Shown in pieces: positions 16,946 to 25,394 of a stretch of DNA of 49,879 nucleotides. The DNA comes from Polaromonas sp. YR568 (lineage in GTDB: Bacteria; Pseudomonadota; Gammaproteobacteria; Burkholderiales; Burkholderiaceae_C): contig CAMCUN010000022.1 in assembly GCA_945878995.1 (NCBI GenBank), forward strand, positions 1 to 49,879. The letters run 5' to 3'. Position 1 is the stretch's first letter, and each line of letters opens with the position of its first letter. Below the pieces are notes generated by a model. That model worked only from the letters and a program-made list of their open reading frames with translations, did no database searches and was not told the DNA's origin. A program made the position numbers and the translations under genes.

Positions 16946-17239
16946 CTCGAATCCTTCCTTTACGCTGCCGCGTATGCGAGCCGTGCGCGCATCGCGCCAC
17001 AGGGCTCGAGCCCCCCACAGCTTGTCGCGCTCATCGGGCAGCAAATCGCCGGTGGCGCGAACGCGCTCCAGCATCGAAATGTCCTGCGAGAGGGTGGTCT
17101 GCCTGTGCAGCCACACCAGTTAGTCCTGCGACACCCCAAAAATCTCGGCTAAAGACTTGGTCAAGTCAATGCAAGGAGTCCTTTCACCGCACTCAAAGCG
17201 GCCAATGGTCGCCCCGAACGTGCCGATCAACTTACCCAC
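16946..17239 (-). pseudogene. Broken XRE-family (HTH_3) regulator
   Basis: Minus-strand translation from 17239 gives GKLIGTFGATIGRFECGER then TPCIDLTKSLAEIFGVSQD, the helix-turn-helix of XRE regulators from helix 2 onward. A TAA at 17120-17122 interrupts it. The same frame then continues with LERVRATGDLLPDERDKLW and ARALWRDARTARIRG, which matches the C-terminal helix of such regulators. The N-terminus is also cut by a stop just upstream. It runs in frame into the antitoxin gene, so it may be what is left of an older toxin-antitoxin regulator. Confidence 0.72.
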
Positions 17240-17398
17240 TTAGGACTGAAGCCAGAGTCAATGCTTTTTTCCCTTGAATAACTCTAGCACGCATTGGCAA
17301 GTTCTTGGAACTTTGGGTCAGATACCGTTTTTCAAGGCTTGAGCGGATGCTCTTCAATGAACTGGCGAAAGGCTGCGTTCAGACGGGCTTGCCAGCCG

Positions 17399-17425
17399 AA
17401 AAAATCGAGGTCAGATACGGATTTC
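17399..17425 (+). repeat. 27-base repeat, copy 1
   Basis: An A-rich start, then TCAGATACGGATTTC. It matches the copy at 22310-22336 at 25 of 27 positions and directly abuts the IS3 remnant. A looser relative (GGGTCAGATACCGTTTTTC) lies just upstream at about 17314-17332. Confidence 0.6.
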
Positions 17426-17427
17426 GG

Positions 17428-17586
17428 AACAGCAAGGAGGCACTGGAACTGGCGATCCTGCAATGTGTGGCCTGGTTCAACCATCAACGACTGCTGTCCG
17501 CAATTGGGTATATTCCATCTGCTCAAGCTGAGGTGAACTTCTATCGGCAACTGGCCGAGAGAAACGAGTCCGAGGTTTCAACATAA
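17428..17586 (+). pseudogene. IS3-family transposase (orfB) C-terminal fragment
   Basis: The last 52 codons read NSKEALELAILQCVAWFNHQ and RLLSAIGYIPSAQAEVNFYR, the well-conserved tail of IS3 orfB integrases. The catalytic DDE core is absent. Upstream sequence (17305-17427) stays in frame but is not recognisable as transposase, so the junction lies near 17427. That is exactly where a short repeat shared with 22310-22336 ends. Confidence 0.82.
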
Positions 17587-17698
17587 ACCAACAAGCCTCC
17601 AAGAAACCCTGGGAGATTCATCCCCTTCAACAGGCATTAGATTGCCTGGCAAGCCTGATCACCGCGCTGGTTCATTACATCAATACCGGAGACATTTC

Positions 17699-18727
17699 AT
17701 GAAACCTGTCACTGACCCATCCATGTACTCTGGCGACAGCTTGACCAAGGTCCCGCTCACTCGCCGCACCCTGCTTGGCGCAGCTTCTGCGGTCGCGGTG
17801 GCTGGGAGTTTTCCCTCGACCTTGCTGGCGCAGCCCACCTACCCGAGCAAGGCCATCACGCTGATTGTCCCCAACCCGCCCGGTGGCAATACGGACATTT
17901 TGGCCCGTATTTTTTCGGTGCCGCTGGCCAAAACACTCGGTCAGCCAGTGGTCGTGGAAAACCGCGCAGGAGCTGGCGGCGTGATCGGGATGACGGCCGC
18001 TGCACGTGCACTTGCCGATGGCCACACCATCGGGCTCGGTAATCTGAGCGACCTTGTCGTTAGCCGATACGCTCAGCCCAACGTCCCGTACGACCCTGCC
18101 AAAGACTTTATCGCTGTGTCAACCCTGGCCAAAGTGTCTATCGTTGTGACCGCCCTGCCTACTTTTCCGGCCAAATCGTTCCAGGAGTTTTTGGCACTGG
18201 CCAAGGCCAACCCGGGCAAGTACAAGTGCGGCACCGCTGGCAATGGCACCATGGGACACCTGTGTCTTGAAGCCTTGCAGGCAGCGGCGGGGCTTGACAT
18301 CGCTCACGTGCCTTACCGCGGTGGTGCACCAGCGCTCAATGACTTGTTGGGTGGCCATATCGACGTGTTGATCGATGGCAGTGCCTTGTCCCAGGTCAGG
18401 GCTGGCAAGCTCAAGGCGCTGGCCGTGACGGCCGAACGCATTCCGGTGCTTCCTAACGTGCCCACCATTGCGGAGTCGGGCGTGCCAGGCTTTTCGTTTG
18501 GCAACTACTGGGGCCTTTTGATGCCGACGGGCTCGCCTGCCGCTGCCGTGAACCGAATCAACACCGAAATAAAGCGGCTCCTGGAACAGCCTGAAATCCG
18601 CCAGCAACTCGAAAACGCTGGATTCGCCCCTCTTGCATCTACGCCCATGGAGTATGGCCAAGCTTTGCAGAAGTCCTACGACCAGATTGGTCAACTCGTC
18701 AAGAAAGCCAAGATCAGCTTCGACTGA
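17699..18727 (+). CDS. Bug/TctC-family periplasmic solute receptor (tripartite tricarboxylate-type)
   Basis: A 342-residue periplasmic binding protein of the Bug family that is expanded in Burkholderiales. It has a twin-arginine-like export signal (TRRTLLGAASAVAVAG, residues 21-36) and the family marks YPSKAITLIVPNPPGGNTD, VVVENRAGAGGVIG and HVPYRGGAPALNDLLGGHID. ATG 17699 has GGAG about ten bases upstream; the open frame extends 19 codons further. Such proteins bind small carboxylates or other organic acids for a TctAB transporter or for signalling. No TctAB genes are adjacent. The sulfatase gene follows after 38 bases, so it may bind the sulfated substrate or its product (inference). Confidence 0.9.
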   Translation: MKPVTDPSMYSGDSLTKVPLTRRTLLGAASAVAVAGSFPSTLLAQPTYPSKAITLIVPNPPGGNTDILARIFSVPLAKTLGQPVVVENRAGAGGVIGMTAAARALADGHTIGLGNLSDLVVSRYAQPNVPYDPAKDFIAVSTLAKVSIVVTALPTFPAKSFQEFLALAKANPGKYKCGTAGNGTMGHLCLEALQAAAGLDIAHVPYRGGAPALNDLLGGHIDVLIDGSALSQVRAGKLKALAVTAERIPVLPNVPTIAESGVPGFSFGNYWGLLMPTGSPAAAVNRINTEIKRLLEQPEIRQQLENAGFAPLASTPMEYGQALQKSYDQIGQLVKKAKISFD

Positions 18728-18765
18728 ACCAGGACACACTGCGGCGACCATTGAACCCAAGACCC

Positions 18766-20382
18766 ATGGCAAACAAACCCAACGTACTCATGATCCTGGC
18801 CGATGACATGGGATTCTCCGACATCGGTTGTTACGGCAGCGAGATTGAAACGCCTCATATCGACCGTCTGGCGGCCGGTGGTGTGCGCTTCTCCCAGTTC
18901 TACAACACGGCCCGCTGCAGCCCTTCAAGAGCTTCGCTGTTGACAGGTCTGCACCCGCACCAGACGGGCATCGGCATTTTGACCAAAGACGATCGCCCCC
19001 ATGGCTACCCGGGCTCCCTCAATGACCGCTGCATCACCGTTGCTGAAATTCTGTCTGCAGCGGGCTATGCCACCTCGCTTGTTGGCAAGTGGCATTTGGC
19101 CTCGAATATCCGACAGGTCAACGATGCATGGCCCACACGGCGCGGATTCGATCACTTTTACGGAACGCTCGCGGGTTCTTGCTCCTACTTTCAGCCAGCA
19201 TCGCTGACCCGCGGTGAACGCAACGCAGAAGCAGAAGCGACGGACCAACATGATTACTACTACACAGACGCGATCTCGCACGAAGCCTGCGCCTTTGTGC
19301 GTGAAAAGTCACAGGTCCAGCAGCCGTTTTTCATGTATGTCGCTTACACCGCACCGCACTGGCCGCTTCAAGCGAGCGAAGAGGACATCGCCAAATTCCG
19401 TGGACGTTACGACGAAGGCTGGGATGTGTTGCGTGAACGGCGGATGCAGCGCCTGGCTGAAACCGGGCTGCTGGCAGACGCAGTGAAAACATGCGAACGC
19501 GACCCCGAAGAGCCTGCATGGGAAGATGCTCAGCACAAAGCTTGGGAGGCCCGCCGCATGGAGGTCTATGCCGCGCAGGTGTATCGAATGGATCAGGGGA
19601 TCGGCCAAATCCTTTCCACGCTGGAGGAGACCGGTCAGCTTGAAAACACCCTGGTGTTGTTCATGTCGGACAACGGGGCCTGTGCTGAAGTGCTTCCGCT
19701 GGACGGCAGCGCTGAAGCGTTCATCAAACGCAGGCCTGACCTGGAACGCCTCAAACCACGAAACGGCTGTGATCTTCAAGTCGGCAACGAGCCTTCAATC
19801 GTCCCTGGACCGGAAGACACCTATGCCAGCTACGGCCGGGCCTGGGCCAACTTGTCCAATACGCCGTTTCGCCTTTACAAGCGCTGGACGCATGAGGGCG
19901 GCATTTCCACGCCCCTGATCGTGCATTGGCCTGCAGGGGGGCTGGACAAAGGCGCCATTGTCCGGGCGCCATCCCAGTTGACCGACGTGTTGCCGACCAT
20001 CCTGGAGGCCGTGCAGGTCCCCTACCCAGAAAACTGCAGTGACCGACACATCCCGCAAGGCGACGGCCAAAGCCTGCTGTCTGTTCTGCGCGGTGGCCAG
20101 GAACCGGCCGACCACACCTTGTATTGGGAGCACACAGGCAACGCCGCTGTCAGGCGCGGTCGCTGGAAACTGGTGCGCGAGTACCCCAGTCAATGGGAGC
20201 TTTATGACATGGAGACAGACCGGGCAGAAATGACCAATTTGGTGGCCTTCAGCCCGGACGTCGTGAGCGATTTGGCCTTGCTGTGGGCAAAGTGGGCCGA
20301 GCGTGTGGGCGTGGTGCCGTGGGATGACGTTCTGGCGGGTTACCGCGCCGATGGCAAAAACGAAGCAGAGGCTGCCGGTTGA
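18766..20382 (+). CDS. Type I sulfatase (formylglycine-dependent)
   Basis: A 538-residue alkaline-phosphatase-superfamily sulfatase. The signature CSPSRASLLTG begins at Cys51, the residue converted to formylglycine. Metal ligands are visible in LADDMGFSD (Asp13, Asp14), GKWHL and MSDNGA. No signal peptide is seen, so it looks cytosolic. ATG 18766 is preferred to the TTG at 18751. It hydrolyses a sulfate ester, either aryl or alkyl. Its tight linkage to a Bug receptor suggests import and desulfation of one compound. No formylglycine-generating enzyme gene is in the window, so activation would need a gene elsewhere. Confidence 0.92.
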   Translation: MANKPNVLMILADDMGFSDIGCYGSEIETPHIDRLAAGGVRFSQFYNTARCSPSRASLLTGLHPHQTGIGILTKDDRPHGYPGSLNDRCITVAEILSAAGYATSLVGKWHLASNIRQVNDAWPTRRGFDHFYGTLAGSCSYFQPASLTRGERNAEAEATDQHDYYYTDAISHEACAFVREKSQVQQPFFMYVAYTAPHWPLQASEEDIAKFRGRYDEGWDVLRERRMQRLAETGLLADAVKTCERDPEEPAWEDAQHKAWEARRMEVYAAQVYRMDQGIGQILSTLEETGQLENTLVLFMSDNGACAEVLPLDGSAEAFIKRRPDLERLKPRNGCDLQVGNEPSIVPGPEDTYASYGRAWANLSNTPFRLYKRWTHEGGISTPLIVHWPAGGLDKGAIVRAPSQLTDVLPTILEAVQVPYPENCSDRHIPQGDGQSLLSVLRGGQEPADHTLYWEHTGNAAVRRGRWKLVREYPSQWELYDMETDRAEMTNLVAFSPDVVSDLALLWAKWAERVGVVPWDDVLAGYRADGKNEAEAAG

Positions 20383-20481
20383 GGGGCCATGGAATGGGTG
20401 AAATGGGCCAATTTCCTGAAGCACTCTGCAAAATATGGCTCGCACTGCTTCAGGCAAAGAACGGCTGTTCAAGCTGACGTG

Positions 20482-20529
20482 AAAAAAGGGCAATCAGGAC
20501 TTTTGCACCTTCACCTCAGGCCCTTTTTT
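20482..20529. terminator. Candidate bidirectional terminator
   Basis: A perfect 10-bp inverted repeat, AAAAAAGGGC (20482-20491) and GCCCTTTTTT (20520-20529), with a loop of 28 bases. It lies between the convergent sulfatase and M48 genes and would give a U-run in both directions. The long loop keeps confidence moderate. Confidence 0.5.
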
Positions 20530-20659
20530 TGAAGCCACCACAAAGGGTGGCAGGGCAGGCTGAATTGTTTTTAAATCACCCCGCCCAAGACCCATCCACA
20601 TCCCCAGCCAGCACACCGACCAACTTGATCTCTGAGCTTTGGGCGAGTGTTGGCGGTTA

Positions 20660-22018
20660 TCAGGGCTTCATTCCCCAATCTGCCAAGCGCTTCTTTGCGT
20701 ACTTTGCAGCTGGATCATCAGCCTCGGATTTCAAATATTGCGCAAAGTACTTTGCCGCCGCTTGGCGTTGCCCAAGGCCTTCGTTGGCAACGCCTTTCAA
20801 AAAGACGGCTCCAGCGTCACCAGGCAACAACCGATCAAACTGCTGCAGATCTGCCAACGCCCCGGCGGGATCGTTCTGGGCCAGGCGCACGCTGGCTGTA
20901 AGCTTGACGGCCTGCGCTTCTTGCGGATAGATTTCGCGGGCGGTCTGTGCATAGCGACGTGCTTCAGGCAACTTTCCCATGGCGTGTTTGCACTGGGCCA
21001 TGCGCAAGTTGGCAGCGTAGTCCGTGGGTGTATGTCGCAGCGCGGCGGCGAACTGTCGCTCGGCCTCTGGTAACTGCTTGCGAGACAGTGCGGTTTCGCC
21101 GTTCTGACAGGCCAGCACAGCAGGCTGAAGACGGCGCAAGCCGGCGGTGCTGTCCATGTAGCGTTCACGACCATTGGGTCGACTCAGGCTCGCGGCATAC
21201 GCCGTTTCTGCCAAGCGTGCAGCGGTGTCCCGGCGCTCTTGGCTTAGCGGATGCGAGGAGAACATGGTCTCCAAGATATTTGGCTTGCCTTTTTCAGTGG
21301 CCAGCAGCAATTCGTGAAGCTGCGTCATGCCTTGGGCGGGGTAACCGGCTGCCACCATGTACTTCTGCCCCAGCGCATCGGCTTCGCGTTCATGACTTCG
21401 CGAATAACGGGCCAGCAGAGCGCTGGCGCCGATCTGACCACCCAGGTCGATCAGGGGGCTCCATTTGGAGTCATTGAGGGCCACCGACAAACCGAACAAT
21501 GCCGCAGTGGTGATCAATTCCTGGCCTTGGCTTTGGGCTGAATGACGTGCATTGACGTGGCCCATCTCATGCCCCAGCAAAGCGGCCAGCTGTGCCTCGT
21601 CCTCCATTTCAAGCATGATTCCTCGCGTCACGCCCATGGTGCCGGCGGGGAAGGTATAGGCGTTCACGTAGTTGGCATTGAGAACGCGTGCCGAAAAGCT
21701 GACATCTTGGCGCTGCGCCTGCGGGCGCAGCCGCTGCAGTACATCGGCCACGTAGTTATTCACTGCGGCGTCTTGAACAACGCCCAGATCGGCCGAAAAC
21801 TGGTGCGGAGCGTGCTCTTTATCGACCGCGCGTTCGTCAGCACGAGACATGCCGACAAGGATTTTTTTTCCGGTCACCGGCGATGTGCTGCAGCCGCTGC
21901 TTAATCCGCCGAGTGATGATGCGGCTGCGAACAGCCACAGCGTATCGCGTCGGCTGAGTCGATTGCGCGCCAGCCGTTGGTCCAGTTGGTGCGGTGCAGC
22001 AATATCATCATGATTCAT
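20660..22018 (-). CDS. M48-family metalloprotease with C-terminal TPR repeats (BepA-like lipoprotein)
   Basis: A 452-residue zinc protease with HEMGH at residues 150-154. The N-terminus holds an SRRD twin-arginine-like motif (22-25) and a lipobox ending at Cys43 (GLSSGC), so it may be a Tat-exported lipoprotein. Residues from about 280 onward form TPR-like helices (QLPEAERQFAAALRHTPTD and similar). ATG 22018 has GGAG seven bases upstream; the frame is open 16 codons further. The layout is that of BepA/YfgC, which degrades or assists outer-membrane proteins such as LptD in the periplasm. It is a single-gene unit convergent with the sulfatase. Confidence 0.88.
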   Translation of the reverse strand: MNHDDIAAPHQLDQRLARNRLSRRDTLWLFAAASSLGGLSSGCSTSPVTGKKILVGMSRADERAVDKEHAPHQFSADLGVVQDAAVNNYVADVLQRLRPQAQRQDVSFSARVLNANYVNAYTFPAGTMGVTRGIMLEMEDEAQLAALLGHEMGHVNARHSAQSQGQELITTAALFGLSVALNDSKWSPLIDLGGQIGASALLARYSRSHEREADALGQKYMVAAGYPAQGMTQLHELLLATEKGKPNILETMFSSHPLSQERRDTAARLAETAYAASLSRPNGRERYMDSTAGLRRLQPAVLACQNGETALSRKQLPEAERQFAAALRHTPTDYAANLRMAQCKHAMGKLPEARRYAQTAREIYPQEAQAVKLTASVRLAQNDPAGALADLQQFDRLLPGDAGAVFLKGVANEGLGQRQAAAKYFAQYLKSEADDPAAKYAKKRLADWGMKP

Positions 22019-22418
22019 GGTTTTGCTCCAGGAAACTTTGTTTGGTTCAGTTTGATAAGAGGGCAAAAATGAACGTAAAGGGCTCTCTTTGCCAAGGCAC
22101 CTGCTGGTTACAAGCCTAGAAAATCGTTATTCAGCCAGGCAATTCTTTTCAGTAGACTAATGCCCAGGATCGGCATATTTCAATAATTTTATTGTCTCAC
22201 CACGAGTGTAGTGAATGCTGTGGACCACTAAAAGTAAATGCCTCTTGGTGCCTTGTGTGGCTCCAGTGGGCCTTGCCCCCAAGGCTGCTGTATGAGAAAA
22301 ATCAGGGTCAAAAAATCGGGATCAGATACGGATTTCTCGGATTTTTTCGATCCCGCATTCGAATGGAACGTGCATGAACTGCCTAAAACATGATCAGCCA
22401 TGGGCAGCAGGCAGCCTC
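22019..22418. other. Gene-poor stretch with insertion-sequence debris
   Basis: About 400 bases with no convincing gene. It begins with the control region of the M48 gene (AT-rich to about 22200) and carries the second copy of the 27-base repeat at 22310-22336, next to an istA remnant. Confidence 0.5.
22310..22336 (+). repeat. 27-base repeat, copy 2
   Basis: Shares TCAGATACGGATTTC and an A-run with 17399-17425, with two mismatches over 27 bases. It lies about 80 bases from the istA remnant. It may be an insertion-sequence end or a hot spot used by several elements. Confidence 0.6.
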
Positions 22419-22556
22419 TCAATCGACGCCTGCAGCACGCGCTAGCCAGGTGTACTTAGCGGCCTCACTCTTGGATATCTTGAGGCTGCGGCCAACCTCG
22501 TTAAAGCTCAGGCCTGCCATCAAGTGCACGCGCAACGTCTCTCTGATTTGACGCAT
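22419..22556 (-). pseudogene. IS21-family IstA N-terminal fragment
   Basis: A 45-codon frame starting at ATG 22556 reads MRQIRETLRVHLMAGLSFNE, VGRSLKISKSEAAKY and TWLARAAGV. This is the N-terminal helix-turn-helix of IS21 IstA, normally followed by a DDE core of several hundred residues. The frame ends at TGA 22419-22421 and no core follows. No istB is present. Confidence 0.8.
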
Positions 22557-22573
22557 CGCGATTCCGGCTGAGA

Positions 22574-23221
22574 CTAAATATGGTTTTCAATCAACATCAG
22601 GTCGTCAAAAATGCCGACAGCGCCAGCTTGCAGGAGACCGTCTTTTAACGCGAGGCTGGCATGACTGCCGCCGACAAACCCGATTGCAGGCATGCCGGCT
22701 TTGACGGCAGCGACGATACCCACCGGACTGTCTTCGATCACCAAGCAGTTCTGCGGGGCCACGCCGCAGTGTGCAGCCGCATGCAAAAACAAGTCGGGCG
22801 CTGGCTTGCCTTCCTTCACATCTTCGCCGCTGAAGACGCGGCCCTTGAAGAAGTGACTGAGCCCTGTGATCTCGAAAGTCATTGCCAAGCGTGCTTGCGA
22901 GCTGTTCGAGCCCACGCAAAAGGGCACGCGCAAAGACTTCAACATCTGCACGGTGCCAGCCATAGGTTTGAGTTCTTGGCGGAAGGTCTGCTCCAAAAGA
23001 TGGGCGTGGCGACTGGCGTAGGCGGGAGGAAGCTCAACGCCGTAGTCGCTACGCACCTTTTCGACGGCCGCACGAAAGGTAAGTCCGGTCAATGATTTCT
23101 GCCTTTGCGCCGCATCCATGTGCACACCAAACTCTGCAAGGCAAAGTATGGTTGCCTTGGTTGACAAATGCTCGCTGTCAACCAAAACACCGTCGCAGTC
23201 GAAAATAATTAGCTCAGTCAA
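22574..23221 (-). CDS. HAD-family hydrolase, beta-phosphoglucomutase/phosphatase group
   Basis: A 215-residue HAD subfamily IA protein. The nucleophile motif is FDCDGVLVDSEH (Asp8 and Asp10), with a helical cap, GSNSSQARL (motif II), the lysine region GEDVKEGKPAPDLFL (motif III) and VIEDSPVGIVAAVKAG (motif IV). The start appears to be TTG at 23221, since no ATG or GTG in this frame is available near it; the upstream ribosome site is weak. It is the last gene of the phosphodiester/ABC operon, 39 bases after the binding-protein stop. It probably dephosphorylates the phosphomonoester released by the phosphodiesterase (inference). Confidence 0.88.
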   Translation of the reverse strand: MTELIIFDCDGVLVDSEHLSTKATILCLAEFGVHMDAAQRQKSLTGLTFRAAVEKVRSDYGVELPPAYASRHAHLLEQTFRQELKPMAGTVQMLKSLRVPFCVGSNSSQARLAMTFEITGLSHFFKGRVFSGEDVKEGKPAPDLFLHAAAHCGVAPQNCLVIEDSPVGIVAAVKAGMPAIGFVGGSHASLALKDGLLQAGAVGIFDDLMLIENHI

Positions 23222-23260
23222 TAGATTTCCAATCTGCGGATCGGTGACATATTCGCTGTA

Positions 23261-24520
23261 TCAGCGCGGTAGAAGCCGCTGGACTTCTTGCGCAGCAGAC
23301 TTCAGAGCAGCTTCCGGCGTGACTTTTTGCTCCACCACCTGGGCCAAGTTGTCGACGATGGTCTGGGTGACTTTGACGCCGTTGTTGCCGGGGAATGAGT
23401 ACCATGGGATCATCATGTTCATCTGGTTCAGGCCTGCGCGGAACAATGGGTTTTCCTTGTAGAAGTTACCCAGATACTTCGCATCCTTGGGCGCCAGTTC
23501 ATTATTGGGCACATAACCCGTACCCGGCACGACCACAGAAGCACCGTAGGCGCCGCTAGAGAAACGGATGAAGTCATAAACAGCCTTCTGCTTTTTCGGG
23601 TCAGTGGTGAACATCACAGCGGCATTACCGCCTGTGGGCAGACGCCCCTTTTCGGCATTGATCACCGGCATGGCGGTGGTGCGCAGTGTGAACTTGTCGC
23701 CCACGCCATTGATCGTGCCGCGCAGACCGCCGGTGGTCCAGAAAAACATGCCTAGCTTGCCAGCATAAAAAGACTGCAGCGCGGCGTCTGAGGTCATGGG
23801 AGACATCTTGCCAACTTTGACCATACGATCAACGAGCTTGAATGCAGCGAGGCCTTCCGGACCATCAAAGGCGACGCGCTTTTCATCTGCGCTGAGCATG
23901 GTGCCGCCATGGCCAAACAACAGAGCCGAGAACATCCAGTCATCGCCTTGCCAGCGAAACTGCATGCCCTTGACACCGTCACCCAGCGCTTCGATCTTGC
24001 TTGACAGGGCGAACACTTCGTCCCAGCTTTTTGGCGGGTTGTCGGGGTTGCCGCCAGCCTTGCGAACCAGGTCAGCGTTGTAATAGAAGATCGGGTTGGA
24101 GGTGGCAAAGGCCAGTCCTACCTGGCGGCCATTGAAGCGAGCCAGACCCAGAAGGCGGTCGGAAAAGCCGTCTTGCGCCAGCTTGGAGTCAGCCTTTGTG
24201 AAGGGGGTCAGATCGATGCCAATGTTGCGCTCGGCGAGCACCCGCAAGCGGTTCAGGCCAATAAAGCTCACATCAGGCATCTCCGAGGTACCGGCCTGGC
24301 GCAGCATCAGTTGCAGGCCCTCCTCATAATTTGGAGAGGGACTTGCGAATTTGATCTTCACATTCGGATGGGTCTTCATGTACTCCGTGGAGATCTGATC
24401 CATCACGTTCTTGAAGAACCCAGGCATGGGGTAATGAACGAGAATTTCTGTGGTCTGCGCGAAAGCCGCGCTAGACCACAAGGTGAGACAGCTACTGACA
24501 ACTGCAATAAAACGTTTCAT
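23261..24520 (-). CDS. ABC importer solute-binding protein (UgpB-like, family 1)
   Basis: A 419-residue extracellular binding protein with a clear Sec signal (KRFIAVVSSCLTLWSSAAFA, cleavage near residue 21). Family marks are VKIKFASPSPNYEEGLQLML, MPDVSFIGL and GGNAAVMF. UgpB-type proteins bind glycerol-3-phosphate or glycerophosphodiesters; other family 1 members bind sugars. The phosphodiesterase and HAD phosphatase in the same operon support a phosphorylated ligand. It lies 40 bases after the second permease gene. Confidence 0.9.
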   Translation of the reverse strand: MKRFIAVVSSCLTLWSSAAFAQTTEILVHYPMPGFFKNVMDQISTEYMKTHPNVKIKFASPSPNYEEGLQLMLRQAGTSEMPDVSFIGLNRLRVLAERNIGIDLTPFTKADSKLAQDGFSDRLLGLARFNGRQVGLAFATSNPIFYYNADLVRKAGGNPDNPPKSWDEVFALSSKIEALGDGVKGMQFRWQGDDWMFSALLFGHGGTMLSADEKRVAFDGPEGLAAFKLVDRMVKVGKMSPMTSDAALQSFYAGKLGMFFWTTGGLRGTINGVGDKFTLRTTAMPVINAEKGRLPTGGNAAVMFTTDPKKQKAVYDFIRFSSGAYGASVVVPGTGYVPNNELAPKDAKYLGNFYKENPLFRAGLNQMNMMIPWYSFPGNNGVKVTQTIVDNLAQVVEQKVTPEAALKSAAQEVQRLLPR

Positions 24521-24560
24521 TGAAAATCCTTGATTGAGGTTGGTTGAAGAGAAAACAGAT

Positions 24561-25394
24561 TCACCCTTTGAGTCCGCTCATGGTCATGCCCTCAATGAAC
24601 ATACGTTGGGCAAATAAAAAGAACATGACAAGAGGCAAGGTGATCACCACGGCAGCTGCCATCAGGGCACCATAGTCGTCACCCGATTCAGCAGCGCGAA
24701 AGAAGAGCAGGCCCAGCGGCGGCGTCGCCAACTCGGTCTTGCTGATTGCAATGAGTGGCCAGTAGAGATCGTTCCAATGTGCCACCACCGAGAACACCGC
24801 AAAAGCTGACGCCGCTGGCCATGCGTTAGGCAACACGATGCGCCAAACAATGGCCAATTCGCTAAGGCCGTCGCAGCGTGCCGCTGCGATCAAGTCGTCC
24901 GGTATGGACTTGATGAACTGGCGGAACAGGAAAATGGCAAATACCGAAAGCAAAAAAGGAACGATCAGCACGGACAAGGTATTGAGCAGACCCGTGCTGC
25001 GCGCTGCGGCATACAAAGGAATGGAGATGGCATGGATTGGAATCAACAGTCCAAGCAATACGAGGCCGAACAATAACTCTCGGCCCCGGAACCGGAGTTT
25101 GGCCAGCGCATAGGCGCAAGGCAGTGCGAAAAGGACCTGGAACACGACGATGGCCAAGCAGACATAGATGCCATTCAGCAAAACCTGACCCATGGGAATG
25201 CGGGTCAGAGCCTTGGTGTAGTTAGATACCGCGAACCATTGCTGCGGCACCAATTGCAGCGTCGAGGAAAACACTTCAGCCTGCGGCTTAAGTGAGGTGG
25301 AGACCATGAAAACGAAAGGTGCCAGGACGAATGCAGCCCCAAGCAGAAGGAGCACGATGCGCAGGCCGCGCAGAAAGTAGCTGGAGGCCATCAT
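24561..25394 (-). CDS. ABC importer permease (UgpE/MalG-like)
   Basis: A 277-residue inner-membrane protein with six likely helices and the cytoplasmic EAA loop (IAAARCDGLSELAIVWRIVLP) that docks the ATPase. ATG 25394 overlaps the stop of the other permease as ATGA and gives the normal family length; the open frame reaches 45 codons further upstream but that part is shadow sequence inside the neighbouring gene. It forms the translocation pore with the product of 25391-26278. Confidence 0.92.
   Translation of the reverse strand: MMASSYFLRGLRIVLLLLGAAFVLAPFVFMVSTSLKPQAEVFSSTLQLVPQQWFAVSNYTKALTRIPMGQVLLNGIYVCLAIVVFQVLFALPCAYALAKLRFRGRELLFGLVLLGLLIPIHAISIPLYAAARSTGLLNTLSVLIVPFLLSVFAIFLFRQFIKSIPDDLIAAARCDGLSELAIVWRIVLPNAWPAASAFAVFSVVAHWNDLYWPLIAISKTELATPPLGLLFFRAAESGDDYGALMAAAVVITLPLVMFFLFAQRMFIEGMTMSGLKG

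Noticed and set aside
17332..17550. A minus-strand 72-codon frame overlapping the IS3 tail.
   Set aside because: It is antisense to a recognised transposase fragment, and its own C-terminal residues (ARLNAAFRQFIEEHPLKP) cannot be assigned.
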